Of a stretch of 64,000 nucleotides of DNA, positions 44,966-55,880 are shown piece after piece. The notes below the pieces were generated by a model, which did not search any database, had not been told where the DNA came from, and saw only the letters and a program-made list of their open reading frames with translations. Every line of letters begins with the position of its first letter. Within the stretch, counting starts at the first letter, position 1. Source of the DNA: Humulus lupulus (lineage: Eukaryota > Streptophyta > Magnoliopsida > Rosales > Cannabaceae); NCBI RefSeq assembly GCF_963169125.1, contig NC_084794.1:71521665-71585664 (forward strand), read 5' to 3'. Made by a program: the position numbers and the translations under genes.

Positions 44966-46830
44966 CTGAAAAATAAATAGAGAAAGATAAGCAACAAATA
45001 TAAAACTGCATGCTAACAAGAATGAAACTATTCTCATAAGAAATATAATCCAATAATTGAATGAACTTGGTTGGCTCAAGTTGTTAAAAGACATTGAGAG
45101 AATACAATATCATGTCAATGTTTTGTGAGGGAAGCCTGGATGAATTTTTATTATTTATTTATTATTAAATTATGTAGAGGAGAGTTACTCATGTTAGATA
45201 GCTAATAAATTATTCAATTGATCCTTTGTTGGAGTATAAAGATTGATCTTTTTCCCAAGAAAAAAATTGATGAGTTGGCCACTAGTGCAACTTCACTTGT
45301 AAACTAACATTAACATTTGTGTAACAGAGTTGGCCATAGCAGTTATCTAAAACTTATCAATGCACCACAGATAAATTTCATGAGGACATTTTCTTACTCA
45401 AATTCCCAAGCTATTTAACTTTCACACGAATCCCTAGATAGTATTTTAAAAAAAAAAAAAAAGGGAAATGTGACATGCAAATGGCAGACATAACATAAAT
45501 AATAAACTTTCTATTCTGCAACCAAATTCTTTGCATATTGTTATAAGCTTAATTTATAAATAAAAAGAAAAGTGGAGTAAGGTAATCAAAAGTAGATCTC
45601 AACTTTAAAAAATTATGCATACGGAAAAAATAATAGATAATTAAATCTAAATAGGATTAAATTGCATTAAACTTACCCATAGGTCCTGTCCCTATTTCTT
45701 GATTGTAATCAAGTCTTTCATAGTATTAACTACTTCAGAAATTTGAAAGGCAAGCATAAATGTAATTAGAATTTAAAAGAGAGGGGAAAAAACAAAAAAC
45801 AAAAAATCAATAAAACAGTAACCAAAAAGCTACTAATGTAAAAGTTGTCTTAGAGTTGAGTCTGGTCATATATTATAACATTTCTAAGTCTTTCTCAATA
45901 TGCATTCACAAAGTATTACAAACGTAAACCTATTTGGAAAGATGGTTGTAACTAAAATACAAGTGATATGAGATATTATATGATATTGTTTGGACACTCC
46001 AAACTTGTGAAAAGAAACTACTTGAAATATTACTGTGCTATAAAGATGACATAAAGGTGAAAGTGAAACTTTTTGCCATTGTGTCTTGATAACATTTAAT
46101 GATATCTCACCAAAAACTAGCAGATTCCCAAAACACACCCATAAATAATTAAATGTTACAATCATAAACAAAAACTGAAACACTAATGATATAGATTTTC
46201 CTTTAAAGAAAAAATTACCTGCAAGCAGCGTACCTATCTCTTCATATAGCCTAAATCATTCACCAACGGCACCTCCAAAGTTTTCGCCAATTGGCGAGCT
46301 GATGCCACAAACCTAACATACAATTAGCCCCATTTAAATCCAGTCAGGACATTTAAAGTCAAGTCAAATCATTAAATTCATAATACATAGGAGTCGTAAC
46401 AAATTGAACACCAATGATCTAAACAAATACGTGACCCTTATTGGTGTGAAAATTATCCAACACAGAGACTGAAGATATAGAAAGAAGCAATAATTACATC
46501 ACATTAAGACCTAAATATGTCAAAATAAATAATCCTACTACAGAATTAAGTAATATACCCAAGGGAGCTTGAGAAAAATCAGAAAAACATTATCAAATGC
46601 ATTATTATATAAAGAACTACGCTAAGAATACTTGCCCTATTTAGAAATGTCAAAATCTATTCATTAACTGCCAAAATTTAACATTGATCAATAAAATACA
46701 TTTATCATATGGGTAACTGTACAAAAACCTACATATTACAGTTATTTTGCATCTCTGGAAGTGAGAGATTGGAAGAAGCATTTTAAGTAGCTGTTTGATA
46801 TTTTTGAGCTGCAGCACCAAGCTGACTAAC
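44838..46830 (-). pseudogene. SEUSS-like transcription co-regulator, 3' fragment with four exons
   Basis: On the minus strand four segments in the right order, with introns between them, match the C-terminal half of the Ldb-type domain of SEUSS/SEUSS-LIKE co-regulators. These are adaptor proteins acting with LEUNIG in plant development. Exons: 46733-46830 (VSQLGAAAQKYQ, MQNNCN), 46219-46312 (FVASARQLAKTLEVPLVND), 45677-45742 (ISEVVNTMKDLI) and 44838-44965 (SLNKFPRRTS, HSQAQQSEEQ, poly-Gln, stop). Splice phases agree across exons. It is dead: a stop in the first (after KYQTAT) and second exon (after GYMKR), a 4-bp deletion in the third, and that exon's acceptor reads AA instead of AG. The upstream exons are absent. 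Recognition is from memory of the family, not a search. Confidence 0.8.
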
Positions 46831-48346
46831 CTGTACAGCAAAATAAACATTAGCCACCATTGGACTAACATAATAGCAAAAAATGTCATATGATTCATAT
46901 TCATCCATATCTTAATTCCAAAAAGAATTACAAGGGAATCCACATCTTAATTAATATATCAGCAACTACAGTTATGTGAATCCAAATCATTACTGACTAT
47001 AATCAACATGACAAAACAAAATTCAGAAATCCAAATTCTACTATAATTCAATTCTAGATTTTTTGTATAGGTCAAAATATTAGCCAATATACACAATTTT
47101 TTTTATAAATATTGTAATTTACTAAACACCAAGTAAAAGGAAAAGGTATACTCGGTACCAGTCCCCAAATTTTGTTATATGCTTCACTCTTCTAGATTCA
47201 AAAATATGTCCACAGGCAAGAAGCACTACTTTACTCATGCCTTGGTAACTACTTTATATAAAATAATAATAATATTAAATACAACACTAAATGTTAAAAC
47301 ATCATCACAAAATTATTTAGGAAAAAAAATTCTTGCTATGAGTTCAGTTGGAATAACTTGTACATTTTGCTTCCAAATATAGAAAGGAAAATAGCAACAT
47401 CATTTAAAATATAGTTTGGATAATGTATTTTGAAAGAAAAATAAAACTAAAACTAGAACCATAAATGAAGTTTGAATTCTTAAAATAAAAAAATGTCAAA
47501 AGATTAAGGTGAATCAATAGAAAAAAGTTGGAATTTTCGTTTTCATAAAAGATAAAGGCATGGCAAAATATAAAAAATCATTTGCATGGAAACTTCTTAC
47601 CCCATTGGAAGAGACTACAAATTCCAAAACACATAATTCGTTTAGTAATGTAACTTGGGAGGTCATCAAAATATCAAAAAACTCTTATAGAACTTCATCC
47701 AAACACTGCTAGTTAGGCCCCATTAGTTTGAAGTGCTATAATGGGGCAAAACCTGGTGTTTATCAAACTATAGTTTGAAGGGAAAAAAATCTAATTATAT
47801 CAATAATAATTAAGGATAATATTTATATAATTAAAATATGGTGGGGTTAACTTTAGGTAGATGCACAATTTGCTAGCTAAACACGAATCTCAAGTCTCTA
47901 TAATAAAATCTATTTTTATTTTTTTTAGACATTGTCGGCAAGTAGATCAAGCTAAAGAAGTATTGTGACTATGAATCCAAAAGAGTAATTATAAAATTAA
48001 TTATTGATTGTAATGTACAAGCTTTTCATAAATTAATACAATTTTTCATGTAGTGGATAAGAGAGCAAACCAAATATTCTACCAAAAACAACACCTTTAT
48101 TTTGATGAGAATAGAAGGGTAATGCAATCATATTAAAATAAACACAGTTGTATCAGGAGAATCAAAGTTCAAAAGAATCAGATATCAAGAGAATGTTGCC
48201 TAAATTTATATGTATGGACAGTTACGCAAGAAACACAAGAAACCCAATCCCACAACACAGAAAACTAAATAGAAGTTCCTAGGTTAAAAAAAAAAAAGGC
48301 AACATTCTCCACTTTCTTAATGCATAATATATTTGTCATGTATAAG
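46831..48346. other. AT-rich DNA, left of F
   Basis: No coding frame of note is seen. The next upstream SEUSS exon should lie here if the gene were complete; I could not find it. TTTTTCATGTAGTG at 48042-48055 resembles an inverted CACTA end but is not supported by its flanks. The last five bases (48342-48346, ATAAG) are the target duplication of F. Confidence 0.5.
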
Positions 48347-49237
48347 TGTTTACCAAGATTTTCGGAAACTATATTAATGAATATTAGGTAAGACTAATGA
48401 TATGGAATTTAGAAGATAAAAACAGGATTTTTACGTGGTTGGGGCGTTAATGAGCCTTAGTCCACGATTCAGTTGTATTAGAGCTTGGAAAGTCTTTTTC
48501 AATGGAGTTTCTCTCTATGTTTTGACAGAATAACTGTATATAAGTCGAAAAGAGATCCCTTCTCCAGTGCTCTGCCACCTGTATTTATAGGCTCACAGGA
48601 GTACGGGGCTTAGGCTGGGTATGACCTAGGCCCGTCAAGGATAAATATCCTAGGCTTCTCTAATGGAAGCCCAATACAAAGGATAAAATTACAAAAGATT
48701 GAGAGACTGAAGCCCACTGGGGCGGCCCAAAGCCTGTGCTCCGCCCAAAAAATTAGGGCTTTTGGTCTGGACATTCTGAGTTACGAGGCAGATTCAGGAG
48801 ACAAGATCGGTCAGTGCACTGGCAGCGTAGGCCTGAACCAGTGGCGTGCAATCCCGAGGTGGCCTTTTCTGCAGGCGAAAAGTGGGGACAACCCCCATGC
48901 GTCATGGGGCGGCTTCAGGGTCATGGATGCCTTTTCCTGCCAACCTGGAGGAATGACCCGAGTTCGTTTACCTTTGTCCCTCTTCGTTTACCACAGGCCT
49001 AGACCGTTTATCAGGCTCCGGGATCATTTTGTGCATACCTCGACCGTATTGCCATACGTCTCCCGGACGGCTGTCATGGATCATCTTCCTGGACACCATC
49101 CGAGTCCGGAACCACACTTGGGCCATCGTCCTTGATTACTCCCGCACCACGCGGGCCTGGGCTGGGCCCATATCCAATCGCCCAGACCATGAGTCTGGAC
49201 CATCGTCCCGGGCCCACGACGGGAAATGGGGATAACA
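48347..49237 (-). repeat. Element F 3' LTR
   Basis: It starts TGTTTACCAAG and ends GGGGATAACA on the plus strand. It aligns throughout with 60532-61431. Transcription runs leftwards (TATA near 48589 on the minus strand). GC content rises sharply in its right half. Confidence 0.94.
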
Positions 49238-49250
49238 TTTACCCCCCAAG
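49238..49250 (-). other. Polypurine tract of element F
   Basis: The minus strand reads CTTGGGGGGTAAA directly before the LTR tip TGTTATCCCC. Confidence 0.85.
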
Positions 49251-49749
49251 ACTTCGCCTGGGTCCGAGAGGTGGAGGCTTACCTTGTTCTCGGATACTCC
49301 ACAGTTGCCTTCCCAGTTCCTGCTTGGAATCCTGGGTCCGTGGCAAAGGGCAGTGACACTGGTCGCATGCTGAGCCCGAACCATTTACCAGTGTCCGGGT
49401 ATGTTTACCTAAGTCCCGCTCCGTGGCAGGGATACACGTGTCGCCAGGCGACTGCTGCAAAGATGGCACTTGGCCTCGAAAGGTTACCAAACCACCTCAA
49501 GGGTCGCTAGGCCTAGGCTAGTGTGTCAGCATAGATTCTGAAGCATCCCATCTGCACGAAGGTCCTTCATTAATGCTTCTGCGCTGAGGTGGACCGTAGG
49601 ATGGGGCGACCTTCGACATTCGCCTCTCCTGGGCCGTTGGATTGAAATGGCTAGATCCAGCTCCCGAGAGCTCATAAAAGCCCCTGCACGATTTTCGACC
49701 GTCAGATGGGGGAATTTCTATCCGCTGGAGAGACCAGGACTTGGGTCTC
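49251..49749. other. Spacer between F 3' LTR and the plus-strand gene
   Basis: This is GC-moderate sequence with no conserved coding frame. It is the upstream region of the plus-strand unit and may hold its promoter elements. Confidence 0.5.
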
Positions 49750-49757
49750 TATAAATA
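49750..49757 (+). promoter_or_regulatory. TATA box of the plus-strand gene in F
   Basis: TATAAATA lies in CTCTATAAATACTCCTCAGA, 72 bp before the first ATG (49822) of the plus-strand unit. Its distance to the ATG, and the pyrimidine-rich stretch in between, fit a plant core promoter. Confidence 0.6.
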
Positions 49758-50360
49758 CTCCTCAGATATTCATTTGACACTTTTACACTCTCGAGCCATT
49801 TCAAGAACTGAGGAGCTGTGGATGTCCGATATCACCGACGACATCCTTCACCACCTGCTTATCCTGCGCCGTCGTCTATTTCCAGCAGTCCTAGTGTCTG
49901 CCTCTCCGCCTGAGCGCATGTCCTGGGCCTGCCCTATCGACGAGTTGCTGAGTCGGCTTCACCAGTTCAAGAACGAAGTTCTGCCGTCCTTACCGTCAGA
50001 CAACCACCATCCTTTACGGCCAACTACTCACAGTAAGTCTTTCTGACCTTCTTGGTGAATACATGAATGTAAGCTACTCTTTAGTTCATATGCTTAGGCA
50101 ACTAGAATTTGCTTACGCTTAGGAACATTGTTAGGAAGGCCGCCTGGTCCAGGTTGCTCCGGGTCCAGATGCTTCCTAGACAGACGGTGGAGCCTACTCA
50201 GTAGCCCCTTTTTCGTTCCCGATCTGGGTCTCGCGGTTCCCTGGTGAATCTGGACCCGATCCGGAGGGGACTCAAAGCAGTCCGTATGAGACCCCCCGTA
50301 CCTTAACCAACTTTCTTGGGTTTTGGTATTGACTGCTTGGTTTCTTTTCTCTGTTCCCAG

Positions 50361-51372
50361 ATCATCAGTCATGGCAACGGGCGTCACCCTTCATTCAGAG
50401 GAGGAGGTCAATAGGGCCCCTATCGTCCTCTCCGGGTCCAGGACCCCCACGGGCAACAGATGGGAAATGGACATGCTGCCAAACCTGTTCTGGAACTACC
50501 GGATGATGTATATCTTGGAGAAGGGCCTGGGCATAGAGTCCACAACCGCCTGGCCAGGATAGAGGAGCGGGCGCATACTTCAGTAGAAGGGTTTGGGGCC
50601 TGGAGTGCTGGCCACATCAGTGCGGGAGCCACACTCCCGCTTCCTGTTACTTCGTGCGGTTCCTAACGTACGTGGGGATCGCACCATTCCAGCTCATGCC
50701 ACAAGCCTACCAACTGCTCGCGGGATGGCGAGTATTTTGCATCACTAAGGAGATCGCGGAGCCGACCCCTACGGAAATCTTGTATATCTACAAGATGGAG
50801 CCACAGATCAACACCAAGGACATGACTTTGGACGACTTCTACAGACTGAAGCTGCAAGGTTGCTACCCTGCTCCCACCAGCTCTTGGAAGCATCCCCCAA
50901 ACGTTTGTCACTACTGGTTCATGACGTCCGGGTTCCTCGTGGAGAAGACCCCCACGCTGCTGCTGGACTTCCAGCGAGTGGGTACTCCGGGTGGCAGGAC
51001 CTTTTGCCCAGACTCCTCTCACCCAGTTCATCCTGGAACGGAGGAGGTTCTACTCTGGGCTGAGCACGGAGGACCTGGACGTAGGAGGCTATGTCAACAC
51101 GGACAACCTCCGACTGGTTGGGATGCTCGCGGCCCACCAGACTATTGTCGTCCTGAACCTTCGGGGAATCCAGTGCGAGAAGAATGTCACCATCAGGGAA
51201 CAGCTGGCCCTGGAGCACATCGTGGATGTGGAGAAAGCGACACGAGATGACGCAGCCAAGTGGAAGAAGGACTTGGCCCAAACAGGGGCGGCCGCTACAG
51301 AGGAGCTGGAAGTCCTCTTCGAGGATTCCCTACCGAACACGGGGACCCCTGGGGCTAGCGTATCGGGGCGAG
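50361..51372 (+). pseudogene. Accessory gene exon 2: Transposase_28-like domain
   Basis: Met at 50371 opens MATGVTLHSEEEVNRAPIVL. After two indels the frame 50654-50985 gives the FLTYVGIAPFQL core and SWKHPPNVCHYWFMTSGF. A further shift leads to FILERRRFYSGL, NTDNLRLVGML and a helix-rich tail to about 51360. The order matches the domain in other gypsy-associated plant proteins, as recalled. Domain membership needs a profile search. Confidence 0.65.
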
Positions 51373-52556
51373 GTAACTCACCTTTGCTCTTAACTTATGC
51401 TCCCCAAGTGGAGGACTTAGCTAGGGATAGGCTAGCACTTCAAGGCCACGCGTTCGGGGATGACGGGGAGATGAGATCTTCGTCTCCCGTCCCCGTAGGC
51501 TCGGAGGTTCTCATGTTCTTGTCCGGGTTCCTTCAGTACGGGAATTTCTTGAACGCGGACGACATGGGGGATAGAGTCCATTCTTTCGCGTTAGAAGAGT
51601 TGAGTCACGCTCGGGGCATAGATGAGGGTTCGTCCCAGGTCACTCTTAGTTTTGATTTTGATTATCTTGGTTAATCGTACTAACTCTTTTTTCTATGTTT
51701 TTGCTGGAGACTCCGACATGTCTACCCCCACGGGCGAACTGAGGCAACTCCTCAAAGACCGGGCGGCTAGGAAGGCTGCCAAGAAGACAACAGAAGCGGT
51801 AGGCCCGGACCCACCCCTCAACAAGGAGGCACCAGGGGTGGAACCTCGACCCGATGGGGGTGCGCGTGCCGTGGCCCCCATCCAGGTTGTGGACCTAGCT
51901 GCAGTCCCCGGCTCTGCCCAACATCCGGTGATCGATCTGGAGACGGGAACTGTGGCAAGCCGAAGCTCCGGGAAAAGGGGCTTGGACGCGGGCGCTGAGG
52001 AGGCAGCACCGGGAAGAAGAGGCCCCGGATGAAGCAGGCTGGTTCGGCCGACGAGTCTCATGGTGAGAGTCGGCTCACCATGAAGGAGATCCCCGCACTA
52101 CCGGCCCTCCCCATACGTCTAGCACTACTCGAGGAGGGGGAAGTCGTCATTCGTGACGAGCAGTCCTGGCTGATTGCCCGGACCTAGTAGAATGGCCGAG
52201 GCTGGAGAGACGAGACGTACAAGGCCCTGACAATCCGTCGTTAGGTCGAGTTCGCTGAGTGTCCGGCGGCGTTTAGCGTGCCCCAGTCTATCGTGGATCG
52301 GCTAGCTGCCGAGACAGGGCTTTCGCCCTAAGCTTGGGCAGGACACAACCCCCTTGGCGGCGGACCTATTGGACCGGGTGGGGAACACCATGTTTAACCT
52401 CCAGCTCAAGCGGTATACCACGATAGCCAACCCAGACGTGCTGTTCATCTCCCAAGCTCTCTGCCATCAGGCCACCGCAGTAAGTTTACTTCGTTTCTTT
52501 TTCTTCCCTGTTCTTATTTGCTTATAAGGATTCCTCTTAACTTTACTTTGTTCCAG

Positions 52557-53087
52557 TTTGATTTGCTGTCCCATCGGAGTGCCGACTTGGTGGCCGAGTT
52601 GGCCATGAAGATGGAGATGATCCAGTTGGAGCTGGAGGCGGCCGTGAACTAGAGGGAGGCCGCCAAGGAGGACCTGGCCAGGGAGACGGCCCAGGCTCAG
52701 GCGGAACGTGCTGAGTTCGACCGTGTTAAGGCCGGGCTGGAAGAGGCCTTGTCTCGAAAAGAAACCGAGGCCAACAAGAGGGCAGCCCTTCTGGAGGCGG
52801 CCGCGACTCAGTCTGCCCAAGACAGGGAGGAGATCCAGAACTTGACAGCTCAGATCTGCGAACTGGAAAACTCTCTTCGTGAGGAGAAGACGGCGCATGA
52901 GGAGGCCCGCCGCGAAAAGGTAGAGGTGGACGGCATGCTGGAAGTGACTTTCAAGGAGGCCATTTACATGGCTTGGCGCAAGGACAAGTGCATGAACCTC
53001 CTGGTCTTCCCCGACCCGGAATTGAAGAGGGCTGAATTCGAGGCCAAAGAGAAGGAGGACGCGGAGCTTCTGGAGGCTGAAGCCTAG
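52557..53087 (+). pseudogene. Accessory gene last exon: coiled coil
   Basis: After the acceptor TTCCAG (ending 52556) the frame reads FDLLSHRSADLVAELAMKME, then about 130 residues of heptad-rich Glu/Lys/Ala/Arg sequence (ETEANKRAALLEAAATQ, EEIQNLTAQICELENSLREE) and ends AEFEAKEKEDAELLEAEA with TAG at 53085. One in-frame TAG lies near 52649. A long coiled coil suggests oligomerisation; no catalytic motif is seen. Confidence 0.72.
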
Positions 53088-53440
53088 GCCCGGATCTCCG
53101 CATTACCTCTTTTAATTTTGTAATAACTTTTACCGGACGCGTATGCGTCCAAGACAATTTGTATTGCTTTCTTCGGTTTATCTTATTTTGGTTATTCCTT
53201 CTGGAAATTTCCTTTTGCCACCGTGCATAACTGACTCTGAGGGTTTGGTCCTGGTTCCAACGGCCTTGGCTAGACCAACTCTAACTAGTTTGTCACGTTC
53301 TCAGCCCTACCCGCCTAATTCTCGGTCCTGATTCCAACGGCCTGGGCCAACGAGGTTTAAATAGTTTATTGTGGAACCTAGTCCCCCCACTCTACCACTC
53401 GCGGGCCACGGTTTTGCCCTGGGGCATACTGGATGCTTTT
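53088..53440. other. 3' flank of the accessory gene
   Basis: A T-rich stretch just after the stop (53105-53230) could hold its polyadenylation site. No open frame is convincing. Confidence 0.4.
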
Positions 53441-53991
53441 CTCTCCCGGACATCGCTCGTCCGGGTTGGGACCAGCCTTAGGCTCGGTCCATTTAATCTA
53501 TACCCCCGAACATCATTCGTCCAGGGCGGGAGCAGCCTTAGGCTCGGTCCTCTTAATTTATGCCCCTGGACATCGTTCGTCCGGGGTGGGACCAGCCTTA
53601 GGCTCGGTCCTCTTAATTTATACCCCCGGACATCGTTCGTCCGGGGTTGGACCAGCCTTAGGCTCGATCCTCTTAATTTATATCCCCGGACATCGTTCGT
53701 CTGGGGTGGGACTAGCCTTAGGCTCGGTCCACATAATTTATAACCCCGGACATCGTTCGTCTGGGGCGGGACCAGCCTTAGGCTCGGTGCTCTTAATTTA
53801 TACCCTCGGACATCGTTCGTCTGGGGCGGGACCAGCCTTAGGCTTGGTCCTCTTAATTTATACCCCCGGACATCGTTCGTCCAGGGTGGGACCAGCCTTA
53901 GCTTTGTCCCAGGGGGTTTGTATCCCCCCGACATCGTTGGTCCGGGCCGGGACTAGCCTGAGCTTGCGCCCCGCCAGGTATTTTCTCATAC
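53441..53991. repeat. 60-bp minisatellite, about nine units
   Basis: CATCGTTCGT or a close variant recurs at 53451, 53511, 53571, 53631, 53691, 53751, 53811 and 53871, exactly 60 bp apart, with a last diverged copy at 53932. Each unit also has GGGACCAGCCTTAGGCTCGG and TCTTAATTTATACCCCCGGA. Sixty is a multiple of three, so long open frames appear on both strands; they are products of the repeat. The array sits between the convergent 3' ends of pol and the accessory gene. Confidence 0.95.
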
Positions 53992-54194
53992 CCGGGATAC
54001 CCCCCTTAAGTGAGCGGAGACTAGTCTGGGGTCACTTGAGTAAGATTTTCATTTTTTTTATAACGTTTCTTTATGGCATTTTGCATACGCCATTTTTATT
54101 ATTCAAGGGGGTTGCCCTGAGGCGTACATTATTTACAATGAAAATACAAAATTGGAACACGCCCTCCTGACTACTGATAGTATTTACGGAGATG
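53992..54194. other. Spacer between minisatellite and end of F pol
   Basis: About 200 bp with no motif of note except a T-run (54046-54060). Confidence 0.4.
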
Positions 54195-55880
54195 TTACGC
54201 ATTCCAGGCTCGCGGGACTTCCGAGCCATCGAGTCGTTTTAAGCGGTACGTCCTGGGGCATACTTCATGTTGGACCTCGTATGGTCCTTCCCAATTCGGG
54301 CCCATAACCCCTACTCCCGGATCTTGAGTAGCAGGGAAGACTCTTCGCAAGACTAAGTCGCCGGTTCCGAACTTTCGGCTTTTTACTTTTGAGTTGAAAT
54401 GATGTGCGATCTTGCCTTGGTACATCTTCAGCTGTACTTGCGACTCCTCCCGGATCTCTTCGATGAGATCTAGCGATTCTTGGAGTAGGGTGTGGTTTTG
54501 GGCGTGATCATACGTGTCTTTTCGGTGAGACGGGATGGTCGTTTTGATGGGGATGACGGCTTCGCATCCATAGACCATGGAGTAAGGAGTGTGGTCGGTT
54601 GAGGTCCTCTCGGTCGTTCGGTAAGCCCACAACACGCGGGGTAGCTCTTCGGGCCATTTGCTCTTGCAGGCCTGGAGTTTTTTCTTTAACGTCCCCTTTA
54701 AGATTTTGTTCACGACTTCTACCTGCTCGATTTCTTGGGGCCTGGCGACTGCGTAGAAGCTCTTGACGATGCTATGTCTCTCGCAAAAGTCTATGAAGTG
54801 GGTGCTGTCGAACTGCTTCCTGTTATCAGATACAATTTTGTAGGGGAGGCCGTACCGACACACTATATTATTGATGACGAAATCCAGGGACTTCTTCGAA
54901 GTGATTGTGTTCATGGGTTCCGCCTCAACCCACTTAGTGTAGTAGCCCATAGCCACGATGGCGTATTTCACTCCTCCTTTCCCGGTTGGGAGCGATCCTA
55001 CCAGATCGATCCCCCACACCGCGAAAGGCCAGGGGCTAGTCATCAAGGTTATCTCCGTCGGCGGGGCCCGTGGGACCTTCGAGTATCTTTGGCACTTTTC
55101 GCACTTGTGGACGTAATCGATACAATCTTTCTTCATGGTCAGCCAGAAGTATCCTTGGCGCAAAATCTTTTTGGATAGACTGGGCCCGGCTGTATGATGT
55201 CCGTAAAAGCCTTCGTGCACTTCATGCATGATGGCGCTTAGCTCTATCCTGGACACACACCTGAGGTAAGGCATGGACAAACCCCGGTGATAGAGTTTTC
55301 CACCCATCATGACATATCGGTGGATCTGGTACTGAAGCTTCCTGGCCGCGGCCCTATCTGCTGGCACCTCCCCGGCTGTCAGATAGCGGATAAGTGGTCC
55401 CATCCAAGACGTGGAGTGGTCGACAGTGTGGACCGCAGGGGCTCTGATGCTTGGGATGAGAAGATGGTTGACGGGGACTAGCTCGACTAGTTCTGCTTTG
55501 GCGTCGGTGGCCAGCTTTGCTAGTGTGTCCGCGAAGACATTTTGCTCTCTGGGGATCTGGTGGATGGAGTGATTTTTGAACGCCTGATGCATCTCTCTCG
55601 TCTGGGTCACATAAGCCACCATTCTCTCTCCTTTAATTTGATATTCCCCCGAGATTTGCCTGACCACCAGCTGGGAATCACTGTAGATTTCCAGGTTCGC
55701 GGCCCTTACTTCTCGGGCCAAACGCAGCCCGGCTAAGATAGCCTCGTGCTCAGCTTCGTTGTTCAATGCCTTGAATTGGAAACGTAGGGCATTTTGTAAC
55801 TGGTGTCCCTATGGTGATACCAAGATGATCCCAGCCCCGGCCCCATTTTCATTTGAGGCCCCATCCACGAAGACCTTCCA
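54195..55880 (-). pseudogene. F second RNase H and integrase
   Basis: Frame 54195-55766 (523 codons, minus) opens in an archaeal-type RNase H (NNEAEHEAILAGLRLA, YSDSQLVVRQISGEYQ, FADTLAKLA). It continues with the H2C2 finger (HHTAGPSLSKKILRQGYFWL, CEKCQRYS) and the integrase core with Asp in WGIDLVGSLP, Asp in VSDN and Glu in QVEVVNKIL. It ends with the C-terminal GPNWEGPYEV and RTYRLKRLDG. The three core acidic residues are present, but the normally conserved VDYYTKW reads MGYYTKW. The frame upstream is lost near 55880, where the RNase H start lies in another frame. Confidence 0.92.

Larger units (their letters stand above)
49822..53087 (+). pseudogene. Antisense accessory gene of F (Transposase_28-like domain plus coiled coil)
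   Basis: Encoded opposite to gag-pol between pol and 3' LTR. Apparent exons: 49822-50032, 50361-51372, 51710-52479 and 52557-53087, bounded by GTAAGT/CCCAG, GTAACT/GGAG and GTAAGT/TTCCAG. The central part has FLTYVGIAPFQLMPQAYQLL, WRVFCI, EPTPTEILYIYKM and HWFMTS-like text, the layout of the plant 'putative gypsy type transposon' domain (Pfam Transposase_28). A basic linker (RKAAKKTTEA) and a long Glu/Lys/Ala coiled coil follow, ending LEAEA at 53087. Frameshifts near 50560-50660 and 50985, and stops near 52175-52190 and 52649, break it. Such extra open frames are known in the Tat lineage; the function is unknown. Frames of the first two exons do not join cleanly, so the first exon may be untranslated. 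Confidence 0.7.

Noticed and set aside
48042..48055. TTTTTCATGTAGTG as the right end of the CACTA-type element
   Set aside because: It differs from the left terminal repeat, the flanking 3 bp (GAT) do not match the left flank (AGT), no subterminal repeat words precede it, and H gag does not resume after it.
49136..49510. Several overlapping open frames after F 3' LTR
   Set aside because: They span the LTR boundary, occur on both strands and match the equivalent non-coding LTR part at 61210-61430.
53441..53991. CRISPR-like repeat array
   Set aside because: Units are contiguous with no unique spacers and the context is a plant retrotransposon.
53392..54170. Long open frames on both strands (180 and 245 codons)
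   Set aside because: They run through the 60-bp tandem repeat, whose period is a multiple of three; any frame free of stops in one unit stays open through the array.
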